NCBI RefSeq assembly: GCF_000517625.1
Contig: NZ_CP007055.1
Span: 2,604,001-2,668,000 of the forward strand
From: Halostagnicola larsenii XH-48
Lineage (GTDB): Archaea > Halobacteriota > Halobacteria > Halobacteriales > Natrialbaceae
Direction: 5' to 3'
DNA length: 64,000 bases
This document shows positions 54,173-61,789 of this stretch, piece by piece. The translations under genes were made by a program, and so were the position numbers. Numbering within the stretch: the stretch's first letter is position 1; the number at the start of each line of letters is the position of its first letter. The notes under the pieces are model-generated. The model was not told the origin of the DNA. It saw only the letters and a list, made by a program, of their open reading frames with translations, and did not search any database.

Positions 54173-56830
54173 TCAGTCTTCGATTTCGATCGCCGGACGA
54201 CCGGGCTCGGCGTTTCGAAGCACGTCGTCGTCGGCGTCGGTCGCGCGGACGACCCGAACCGGCACGTCGAACTCGCGTTCGATCAGCCAGACGGCCGACT
54301 CGAGGGCGTCGTATTCGGCGTCGACCTCGAGCGGGCGGGTCAGCGCCTCTCGCTCGGCCTGTAAGTCCTGTCCGTAGCTGGCGGCCGCGTCGCCCCGTTC
54401 GCGGATCTCGGAGTTTTGCATCAGTTCGCCGATCAGGTTATCGGCGTCGCTCTCGATGGCGATCTCGAGGGCGTCGTACTTCCACTCGGGCGCGACGACG
54501 ACGTCGATCGATTTCGGGTCCTCGATGCCGGCCACGTCGATGATTTGGCGGATGTCCTCGCGAGTGTTCTCGACCAGGTTGCGGCGCTTCTCGACGTGAT
54601 CGCGATCGACCGTCGCGCTCGGCCACGGGGCGTCGGCGACGAACTCGTCGTTTCCGAGCGCGTCGTACAGTTCCTCGGCGATGTGGGGCGCGACCGGCGC
54701 GAGCAGTCGGACGACCGCCGACAGGCCGCGCTCGTAGGTCGCGGCGTGTGGCTCGGTGTACTCGGCGTACTGGCGAAGCGTGCGAACGAGCGCCTGGCTC
54801 TCGCGAACCGCGGCGTTGAAGGTCAGGTCGTCGTACTCCGCGCTCGAGATCGCGATCGCCGCGTCGATCTCGCTTTCGACGTAGCTCGCGACGGCGTCGT
54901 CGTCGCCGTCGGGTGGACTCTCGGCGTACTCCTCGACCAGCTCCTTCAGGCGGGTCAGGAAGGCGTACGTCGAACGCACGCCCTCCTCGCTCCAGTCGAA
55001 GTCCCGCTCGGGCTGGGCGGCCTGCATCATGAACAGCCGCGCGGTGTCCGCGCCGTACTCCTCGACGATCCGCTGGGGCGAGACGACGTTGCCGACGGAC
55101 TTGGACATCTTCTCGCCCTCGAGCTGGACCATTCCCTGGGCCAGCAGGTTCTCGAAGGGCTCGCGGTGCTCTAAGCCCTCGTGGTCCGCGAGCACCTTCG
55201 TGAAGAATCGCGAGTAAAGCAGGTGCATCACGGCGTGTTCGATACCGCCGACGTACTGGTCGACCGGCATCCAGTCGTTGGCCCGCTCGAGGTCGAACGG
55301 CGCGTCCTCGAGGTCGGGCGAGACGTACCGCAGGAAGTACCACGAGGAGTCGACGAAGGTGTCCATCGTGTCCGTCTCTCGAGTGGCCTCGCTACCACAG
55401 TTCGGACAGGTCGTTTCCTTCCACTCCTCGGCGGCGTCGAGCGGGTTTCCGGTGGTGTTGATGAACTCGGGCAGTTCGACCGGCAGGTCTTCGTCGGGAA
55501 CCATCACGGGGCCACAGTCGTCACACTGGACGACCGGGATCGGCGTCCCCCAGTAGCGCTGGCGGGAAATCCCCCAGTCGCGAAGCTGGTACTGGGTCGC
55601 CGCTTCCGCACTGTCGATGTCCGCAGTGAGCCGCTCGCGGGCGACCGCGCTCTCGAGGCCGGAGTACTCTCCGGAGTTGACGAGGACGCCGTCGTCGGTG
55701 AAGGCCGCCTCGCTGACGTCCGGCGCGTCGGGAACCGTCTCGCCGTCCCAGTCGTCGGGTTCGGGGGCGATGACGGGCACGATCTCCTCGCCCATCTTCT
55801 CGGCGAATTCGTGGTCGCGCTCGTCGTGGCCTGGCACGGCCATCAGCGCGCCCGTTCCCACGTCCGAGAGGACGAAGTCGGCGACGTAGACAGGAATCTC
55901 GTCGCCGGTCACGGGATTGGTCGCGGTCAGTCCCGTCTCGACGCCGTTGGGTTCGTCGCCCTCGGGATCGGCCTCCTCCTCGACGAAGTGGCGCACGTCG
56001 GCGTCTTCTTCCGCCAGCTCCTCGCTGATCGGGTGGTCCGGCGCGAGCGCGAAGAAAGTCGCGCCGTGGATGGTGTCGACGCGGGTGGTGAAAGCCTCGA
56101 CGGAGCCGTGACCTTCTATTGCGAACTCGAGTTCGGTACCGAACTGGCGACCGATCCAGTTGCGTTGCATCTGGCGGACCGAGTTGGGCCACCCCTCTAA
56201 GTCGTCGATCGCCTCGAGCAGTTCGTCGGCGTACTCGGTGATCTTCAGGAACCACTGCTCGAGTTCGCGCTGGACGACCGGCGTGTCACAGCGCCAGCAG
56301 AGTTCGGCCTCGCCTTCGACCTGTTCGTCGGCGAGGACGGTCTCGCACTCGGGACACCAGTTGACCTCGGCGTCGCGTCGTTCGACCAGCCCTTCCTCGT
56401 GAAACCGAGAGAAGAGCCACTGGTTCCACCGGTAGTACTCCGGATCACAGGTCGCGAGTTCGCGCTCCCAGTCGTAGCCAAAGCCCATCGAGGTCATCTG
56501 CTCGCGCATCGTCTCGATGCAGTCGAGGGTCCAATCTCGAGGGTTCGTATCGCGTTCTTTGGCCGCGTTCTCCGCCGGTAGCCCGAACGCGTCCCAGCCC
56601 ATCGGGTGGAGCACGTCGTCGCCGTTCATCCGTCGGTACCGGGCGTAGGCGTCCGTGATCGTGTAGTTCCGGACGTGGCCCATGTGGAGCTTGCCGGACG
56701 GATACGGGTACATCCCCAGCACGTACGTCGGATCCTCGACATCGTCGGGCGTCCGGTATGCGTTGCCCTCGTCCCACGCTTCCTGCCAGCGCCGTTCGAC
56801 CGCCACGTGGTCGTATCCCTCTTCGGTCAT
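54173..56830 (-). CDS. leuS: Leucyl-tRNA synthetase, bacterial type
   Basis: An 885-residue class I synthetase. HMGH at 49-52 is the HIGH box, KMSKS at 574-578. The CP1 editing domain carries LTATNPVTGDEIPVYVADFVL and AVPGHDERDHEFA, the latter with the editing Asp. Zn-binding CPECETVLADEQVEGEAELCWRC is present. The layout is that of bacterial LeuRS, which haloarchaea acquired in place of the archaeal form. The start at 56830 fits the family. A tandem 18-base repeat lies upstream. Confidence 0.95.
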   Translation of the reverse strand: MTEEGYDHVAVERRWQEAWDEGNAYRTPDDVEDPTYVLGMYPYPSGKLHMGHVRNYTITDAYARYRRMNGDDVLHPMGWDAFGLPAENAAKERDTNPRDWTLDCIETMREQMTSMGFGYDWERELATCDPEYYRWNQWLFSRFHEEGLVERRDAEVNWCPECETVLADEQVEGEAELCWRCDTPVVQRELEQWFLKITEYADELLEAIDDLEGWPNSVRQMQRNWIGRQFGTELEFAIEGHGSVEAFTTRVDTIHGATFFALAPDHPISEELAEEDADVRHFVEEEADPEGDEPNGVETGLTATNPVTGDEIPVYVADFVLSDVGTGALMAVPGHDERDHEFAEKMGEEIVPVIAPEPDDWDGETVPDAPDVSEAAFTDDGVLVNSGEYSGLESAVARERLTADIDSAEAATQYQLRDWGISRQRYWGTPIPVVQCDDCGPVMVPDEDLPVELPEFINTTGNPLDAAEEWKETTCPNCGSEATRETDTMDTFVDSSWYFLRYVSPDLEDAPFDLERANDWMPVDQYVGGIEHAVMHLLYSRFFTKVLADHEGLEHREPFENLLAQGMVQLEGEKMSKSVGNVVSPQRIVEEYGADTARLFMMQAAQPERDFDWSEEGVRSTYAFLTRLKELVEEYAESPPDGDDDAVASYVESEIDAAIAISSAEYDDLTFNAAVRESQALVRTLRQYAEYTEPHAATYERGLSAVVRLLAPVAPHIAEELYDALGNDEFVADAPWPSATVDRDHVEKRRNLVENTREDIRQIIDVAGIEDPKSIDVVVAPEWKYDALEIAIESDADNLIGELMQNSEIRERGDAAASYGQDLQAEREALTRPLEVDAEYDALESAVWLIEREFDVPVRVVRATDADDDVLRNAEPGRPAIEIED

Positions 56831-56873
56831 CTCTTGATTAGGTGTGTTCGTGACGCGGCCCTATACCTTTCCA

Positions 56874-56909
56874 TCCAAGTGCCGTCTTCGTTCCAAGTGC
56901 CGTCTTCGT
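56874..56909. repeat. Perfect tandem repeat, 2 x 18 bp
   Basis: TCCAAGTGCCGTCTTCGT occurs twice with no spacer (56874-56891 and 56892-56909), 44 bases before the leuS ATG on the minus strand, near its probable promoter. Possibly a duplicated regulator site or a recent slippage event. Confidence 0.85.
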
Positions 56910-57008
56910 TCGTCTCTGCTCGTCCCGTTCGTGGCCGGTTTTGGTCTGTCGCGGTTCGTCACCGCTAATCGATGCGGTCGACAATCGCCGGATCCGGCCG
57001 AGATCCAC

Positions 57009-57431
57009 CTACTCGATATCGATCCGTTTCGACTCGTCGTCACCGCGCTCTTTCGGAAGCGTCACCGTCAGGACGCCGTTCGTAAAGGTCGCCGAGACGG
57101 CCTCCTCGTCGACCGGCTCCGGCAGCCGGATACGGCGGTTCGCCGATTTGCTCGTCCGCTCGCGACGAACGTACTCGCCCTCTTCGAACGCCGTCTCGTC
57201 CTCGCGGGTCGCCTCAAGACGGAGCGCACCGTCCGACAGCGTCAGCTCGATGTCGTCGGTTTCGTAGCCCGGCAGATCCGCCGTGACGACGAACTCCTCG
57301 CCCTCGTCGGCGACGTCGACGGCGACCGATCCGGGGACCTGGAGCCCGCCGCCGGTCATCATCCCCTCTTCGACCTGTTTGCTGATTCGATTGAGCAGTT
57401 CCTCGAGGTCGTCGAACGGGTTTTGTCGCAT
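57009..57431 (-). CDS. Hsp20-type small heat-shock protein
   Basis: A 140-residue alpha-crystallin-domain chaperone. The ACD spans about 38-130 (VAVDVADEGEEFVVTADLPGYETDDIELTL, ATFTNGVLTVTLPK). A C-terminal IxI-like SKRIDIE is present. ATG at 57431 (MRQNPFDDLEELLNRI) is preferred over 57446. Binds unfolding proteins; partners with the thermosome functionally. Monocistronic. Confidence 0.92.
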   Translation of the reverse strand: MRQNPFDDLEELLNRISKQVEEGMMTGGGLQVPGSVAVDVADEGEEFVVTADLPGYETDDIELTLSDGALRLEATREDETAFEEGEYVRRERTSKSANRRIRLPEPVDEEAVSATFTNGVLTVTLPKERGDDESKRIDIE

Positions 57432-57530
57432 ACTTCGAGTACGCACTCGAGGTGAATAAACTCTGCCCGTAGATTGCCGACGGACGGCCGCCGCGAAGGG
57501 GAGAGCCAGAAGGCATCCGGCGGCGTGGCG

Positions 57531-57986
57531 CTACTCGGAAAGCGTAACGGAGCCGTCCTCGAGTGCGTCTCCCAGCACGTCGCGGGCGTGACCGTCCGGA
57601 TCGACGTTTTCGTAGACGGACTTCACCTCGCCGTCGGCGAGGAAGAACGTGGTCCGTGCGGCTGCACCGCCGCTGTGATCGACGCCGAAGCGATCCGCCA
57701 GGTCTCCCTCCGGATCGGCCAGCAGATCGAACTCGAGGCCTTCCGCCTCGCAGAATTCGCGGTGAGAATCGACGCCGTCGGTCGAGACGCCGTAGACGTC
57801 GACGCCGGCGTCCTGATAGGCGTCGTGCTCGCGCTGGAACTGAGTGGCCTCGATGGTGCAACCGGGCGTGTCGTCGCGCGGATAGAAGTAGACGACAGTC
57901 GGGTCGTCGAACGCGGGAGAGACCGTCTCGCCGTCCTGATTCGGTGCGGTGACCTCGGGCGCCTCGTCGCCTGTCTCGAGTACCAT
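57531..57986 (-). CDS. Peroxiredoxin, Bcp/PrxQ type
   Basis: A 151-residue thioredoxin-fold peroxidase. The peroxidatic Cys is in VVYFYPRDDTPGCTIEATQF (about 30-49). A second Cys five residues on, typical of PrxQ, is absent; one Cys in HREFCEAEG may resolve. Removes peroxides with thiol donors. Length is standard. GAGAGGG lies a few bases before the ATG. Confidence 0.92.
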   Translation of the reverse strand: MVLETGDEAPEVTAPNQDGETVSPAFDDPTVVYFYPRDDTPGCTIEATQFQREHDAYQDAGVDVYGVSTDGVDSHREFCEAEGLEFDLLADPEGDLADRFGVDHSGGAAARTTFFLADGEVKSVYENVDPDGHARDVLGDALEDGSVTLSE

Positions 57987-58082
57987 CGTATGCCCTCTCA
58001 GGGCGACGGCGAAAAACAGTTTGTGGTCGAGAAACTCCCGCTCGAACCCGGCACCTTCGAACCGGTCGGCGTCGCCAGAATC

Positions 58083-58889
58083 TTACTCGACGACGTGTTG
58101 GGTATCGTACGATCCCAACCGTCGGACCCAGCCGTTCTCCGCGAGTTCCTCGAGTTCCGCGAGCGCTTCCTCCGTCCGCGATTCGTACAGCCCCGCCTCG
58201 ATGTCGATGTGGAAGACGTAATCGCCCAGCCGCTCGCCGCTCGGTCGCGACTCGAGTCGGGTGAGGTTGATGTTCCGATCGGCGAAGGGCTCGAGGAGTT
58301 CGAGGAGCAGACCCGGATAATCGACGTCCGGATAGGCGACGATGGAGGTTTTACCGCCGCCCGGTGACCGGTCTGCCGCCGGCGCGACCGCGAAAAACCG
58401 CGTCGCGTTCGAGGATTGTTCTTGGATGTCGTCGGCGATCACCTCGATACCGTCGCCGGCGTTATCCGGGTGGGCGATGCCGGCCATCGACGGGTCCTCG
58501 CGGGCGTATTCGACGCTCTGGGCCGTACTGGCGACGGCCTCGAGGGTCGCGTCCGGGTACGTAGTCTCGAGGTAGGACCGACACTGGGCGAGCGCCTGGG
58601 AGTGACTGGCGATCGTCTCGAAGTCCTCACCCTGGGCGAGCAGGGCGTGGTTGATTGGGGTAACGATTTCGCTGACGATCGCGATTTCGTACTCGGCGAT
58701 GGCGTCGAGGCTCTCCGTAACGCTGCCTTCGATGCTGTTCTCGATGGGGATAATTCCCCGGTCGTACTCGCCGCTCGCGACAGCGTCGACGATCGCCGTC
58801 ACCGACTGACGGAAGTCGATGTCGTCGCCGATCGCTTTCGCTGCTCGGTGAGAGTAGGTTCCTTCCGGACCGAGCGTGACTACGGTCAT
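58083..58889 (-). CDS. pheA: Prephenate dehydratase (phenylalanine biosynthesis)
   Basis: A 268-residue enzyme that converts prephenate to phenylpyruvate. The catalytic domain covers about 1-180 (LGPEGTYSHRAAKAIG; IPIENSIEGSVTESLD with the Thr of the active site; NATRFFAVAP). The ACT domain covers about 195-268 (YPGLLLELLEPFADRNINLTRLESRP), so feedback by phenylalanine is expected. Monofunctional, with no chorismate mutase domain. The ATG at 58889 gives the family start. Confidence 0.95.
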   Translation of the reverse strand: MTVVTLGPEGTYSHRAAKAIGDDIDFRQSVTAIVDAVASGEYDRGIIPIENSIEGSVTESLDAIAEYEIAIVSEIVTPINHALLAQGEDFETIASHSQALAQCRSYLETTYPDATLEAVASTAQSVEYAREDPSMAGIAHPDNAGDGIEVIADDIQEQSSNATRFFAVAPAADRSPGGGKTSIVAYPDVDYPGLLLELLEPFADRNINLTRLESRPSGERLGDYVFHIDIEAGLYESRTEEALAELEELAENGWVRRLGSYDTQHVVE

Positions 58890-59021
58890 GACTCGTAGTT
58901 TATGGGTCGAAAGGAAAAGCCCATCGGGAAGTCCGCTCCCAGAACTGCGATCGAGGCCGGCGTTTTGCCTGCTCGAGAACGAGTCGAAATCGACCCGTTC
59001 GACGATTACGACGCCGAATCC

Positions 59022-60341
59022 CTAGTCGCCGCTCGAAGGCGACGTGCCGTCAGTCGGCGGGCCGTCGTGGACCAGCCAGCCGTCTTCGGTCGCACGTTCG
59101 GCGACGTCCGGCTGAAAGACCCACGAGGTTAGCAGCAGAATCGGGATCATGGTGAGTGCGACGACGGCGTACCCCAGATGAAGGTTCAAAAACGGAGCGG
59201 CGAAGATAAGCGGGTAAACGGTGCCGCCGACCGTCCCGATACCGCCGACGATCCCGGCAACGGTTCCGGAGTTGTCCGGAAACATCGCGGGAACCTGCGC
59301 GAAGATCGCTCCTTCGGAAAACGCACAGCCTACGCCGACGAGAAAGCCCGCGATGACGGCGAGGTAGATGTTCCCGCTCAAGCCGGCAGCCGTCATGCCG
59401 AACAGTGCAAGCACGACGAACGTCATCGTCGCGAACGTCCACTGCTCGCGGTAGCGACCCGTGAACCACGGGAGGATCTCCGTCTCCGTGCGGGCTAAGA
59501 CGTCGCTCACGTAACCACCGATCGGACGGAGCAGTCCCGCCGCAACCGAGAACGTCGCCGCGAACGTCGCCGCGATCACGATGTCGCCCTGCCCGAAGCC
59601 CTCGCGGTAGTACGTCCCCAGCCAGCCGTTCATCGCCACCTCGAGGCCGAAGGTCATCAGATACGCGACCGAGAGGACGACCGCGCCGTGGCGGGTCGCG
59701 ATGTAGAGCCACTGTTGGAAGCTCACCCCCGCCTTGGTCGAAGCCCGTTTCTCCGCGCTTTTGGCCGCATCGCCGAACGCGAAGTAGAGGACGCCGACGA
59801 CGATCGCGAGCACGCCGGTGTAGAAGAACGCGGCCCGCCAGTTCGACGCGAACAGCGGACCGACGTATCCCTCACCGAAGATCCGCGGAAGAGTGAAGTA
59901 CGCGCCCAACCCTGCCCCGGCGTTGCCGATACCGGCGAAGATTCCCTCCGCCAGTCCGAGGTTCTCCTCTTCGAACCACTCGGCGACGTGTTGGATTCCG
60001 ATGACGAAGGTGATGCCGGCCAGCGAGGCGACGATCCGCGACGCGGTAAACACCTCGTAGGTCGTCGCGTACGCGCTGATGATCGAGAACACGCCCACGG
60101 TCAACATCGTGAAACCGGCCGTCACCGGTGCTCCGAGTTTATCGGTAAGTGGACCGATGACGATCCGACCCAGCGGAACGGCGATGACGGCAGCGCTCGA
60201 GACCACGCCGAGTTGGGCCACCGACAGCCCGAATTCGTCGGCGATTTCACCCGTAAACGGGGCGAACGAGAACCAAATGACGAACCCGAGATTGAACATC
60301 GCCGTCGCGAGGAGCAAGTTCTTCCACTTCGGGTCGATCAT
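59022..60341 (-). CDS. narK: Nitrate/nitrite transporter NarK
   Basis: A 439-residue, 12-helix MFS transporter. The nitrate signature runs through GIFAGIGNAGAGLGAYFTLP in the N half and GFLVGVGCAFSEGAIFAQVPAMFPDNSG in the C half. It imports nitrate for NasA. GGTGAGG seven bases before the ATG fixes the start. It is far from nasA and nirA, but a CC-W6-GG palindrome upstream resembles one at nirA. Confidence 0.93.
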   Translation of the reverse strand: MIDPKWKNLLLATAMFNLGFVIWFSFAPFTGEIADEFGLSVAQLGVVSSAAVIAVPLGRIVIGPLTDKLGAPVTAGFTMLTVGVFSIISAYATTYEVFTASRIVASLAGITFVIGIQHVAEWFEEENLGLAEGIFAGIGNAGAGLGAYFTLPRIFGEGYVGPLFASNWRAAFFYTGVLAIVVGVLYFAFGDAAKSAEKRASTKAGVSFQQWLYIATRHGAVVLSVAYLMTFGLEVAMNGWLGTYYREGFGQGDIVIAATFAATFSVAAGLLRPIGGYVSDVLARTETEILPWFTGRYREQWTFATMTFVVLALFGMTAAGLSGNIYLAVIAGFLVGVGCAFSEGAIFAQVPAMFPDNSGTVAGIVGGIGTVGGTVYPLIFAAPFLNLHLGYAVVALTMIPILLLTSWVFQPDVAERATEDGWLVHDGPPTDGTSPSSGD

Positions 60342-60758
60342 GCGCGAACCTCACCCGGTTTGCTCGGCTGGTGAGACAGCTGACGACCGTCGAGACCGGT
60401 CCGTCTCTCCCCGGACTGCCGAGCTGGCGTGTTCCACGAGAAAGCTCGCCCGGCGAGCAGAGGACCTAATGAACAATCATCTTTTTCATCCCAATATTGG
60501 TGGACATACGTACCCATATTCCATATAAGTATGGTCAGTCAAGAACCTATAAACGTATTTATTAGACAAATATAACAGTACTACGAGATAGCCATAGCAC
60601 TAGGTCGTATTATGGTGTTTCAGAACTGGACAAGTGATCACTAGTTCGCCCATATAGAACCAAACTGCCGAGAATAGATCGCGACTATCGATCAAACGCG
60701 ACTGCGAGAGGAGCGTTGACACTCGAGACACACCTTCTCGAGAATCACCGGCGGCCGA
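60342..60758. other. AT-rich intergenic region upstream of narK
   Basis: About 415 bases, mostly AT-rich from 60470 to 60680 with several TATA-like runs (CCTATAAACGTATTTATTAG). It holds the narK promoter region and the 3' flank of the MC1 gene. No credible gene. Confidence 0.5.
60491..60500. promoter_or_regulatory. CCAATATTGG palindrome upstream of narK
   Basis: A perfect 10-bp palindrome about 150 bases before the narK ATG, of the same CC-W6-GG form as that before nirA. Possibly a shared nitrogen-control site. Confidence 0.35.
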
Positions 60759-61067
60759 TTATTCGTCGAGGTGTTCGATTCCCTGCTTTGCCACGTTCGC
60801 TTCCGTGATCTCGCCCGGCATCCAGTCCGGCTTGTCGTCCGGCGCGGTTTCCTCCCAGGCCCAGCCGTCGTAGATATGGACTTTGTCCGTCCCCTTCTCT
60901 CGAAGCCGAAGTGTAACTCGCTCGGCGGCATCCTCGCTCGAGCCGGCCTCGAGTCGCCGTGCCGCTTTGAGTGCGGCCTGCCGAGGTGTGTTCCCGGAGA
61001 AGACGCTCTCCTCATCTCCGTTAGACGTGCGCAGTGCAAAGTTCCGCTTACCATCTTCACGTACCAT
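60759..61067 (-). CDS. MC1-family chromosomal protein
   Basis: A 102-residue DNA-bending architectural protein of the MC1 type. KRNFALRTSNGDEESVFSG, TPRQAALKAARRL, RLREKGTDKVHIYDGWAWEE and KPDWMPGEITEANV all match MC1. It is more acidic than methanogen MC1, as in other haloarchaea. GGAGGG eight bases before the ATG at 61067 fixes this start over 61082. A TATA-like GATATCTTTATG lies near 61105-61116. Confidence 0.92.
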   Translation of the reverse strand: MVREDGKRNFALRTSNGDEESVFSGNTPRQAALKAARRLEAGSSEDAAERVTLRLREKGTDKVHIYDGWAWEETAPDDKPDWMPGEITEANVAKQGIEHLDE

Positions 61068-61307
61068 GGTTTTTCCCTCCATGTCAATTCAGCACACGAT
61101 CCGACATAAAGATATCCCCCAAAACCGACCGACTGCGCCAGTATCTTTAAGTGTATTCGACACACCAGCACCTCTCACCAATTGTCTCCCGGCGTGAAAT
61201 TCGCCGCATATATTCACATACGTACGACGTAGGTAACATGGCACATCGATATTGCGTAGAAAACACTTAAGTAGATCCTGCGGTGAAGTTCGTGCTAGAA
61301 CCCCGCG

Positions 61308-61505
61308 ATGGTCCGGAAAAAGAAGCTGAGTCCAAGCGGCGCGAAAGACGATAACGGGAACTATCACAACGTCCACCTCAATCTCCACGAGGACGAACTC
61401 GAGGTGGCGGGCATGGACATCGGCGACGAGGTCTTCGTCCGCGTTCGAGACGGAAAGATCATCATCCAGAAAGCCGACGAGGAGGAAGTCGAACACAATT
61501 TCTAA
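61308..61505 (+). CDS. Small AbrB-like protein
   Basis: A 65-residue protein (MVRKKKLSPSGAKDDNGNYH...). The second half, NLHEDELEVAGMDIGDEVFVRVRDGKIIIQKA, has the swapped-hairpin pattern of SpoVT-AbrB DNA-binding proteins. No toxin gene is adjacent. A TATA-like ACTTAAGTAG lies about 40 bases upstream. Likely a DNA-binding regulator; target unknown. Confidence 0.75.
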   Translation: MVRKKKLSPSGAKDDNGNYHNVHLNLHEDELEVAGMDIGDEVFVRVRDGKIIIQKADEEEVEHNF

Positions 61506-61554
61506 GACCGACCTTTTTCGCTGCGCTCACACCGACGGCGAGCGGCGCTGTTCG

Positions 61555-61680
61555 CTCGGCAAAATCTCGAGAGAGTTTCACTCTCTCGGACGGCGAGGGA
61601 CCAGAGGTCCCTCGAGCAGTCGGCGCGAAGCGCCGACGACCTCGCGGGAGCGAAGCTCCCGCTTAGCTTTGATGAAAAGC
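61555..61680. repeat. Hairpin-array intergenic element 3 (CTCGGCAAAA family)
   Basis: Box CTCGGCAAAA at 61555-61564, then four perfect hairpins in a row: CGAGAGAG/CTCTCTCG 61568-61588 (5-base loop), CGAGGGACC/GGTCCCTCG 61594-61614 (3-base loop), GTCGGCGC/GCGCCGAC 61619-61637 (GAA loop) and GCGGGAGC/GCTCCCGC 61644-61662 (GAA loop), followed by GATGAAAAGC at 61671-61680. Lies between the convergent AbrB-like and pheT genes. Confidence 0.7.
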
Positions 61681-61789
61681 AACGGAAGACGTTCCGGCTC
61701 ACTTCGTTCGCGGGCTGCGACTTCCGAGCCTTCGTTCGCTCGCGGTAGAATATCGTAGACTTACCGCACTCACTCGACAGAAACGATAC

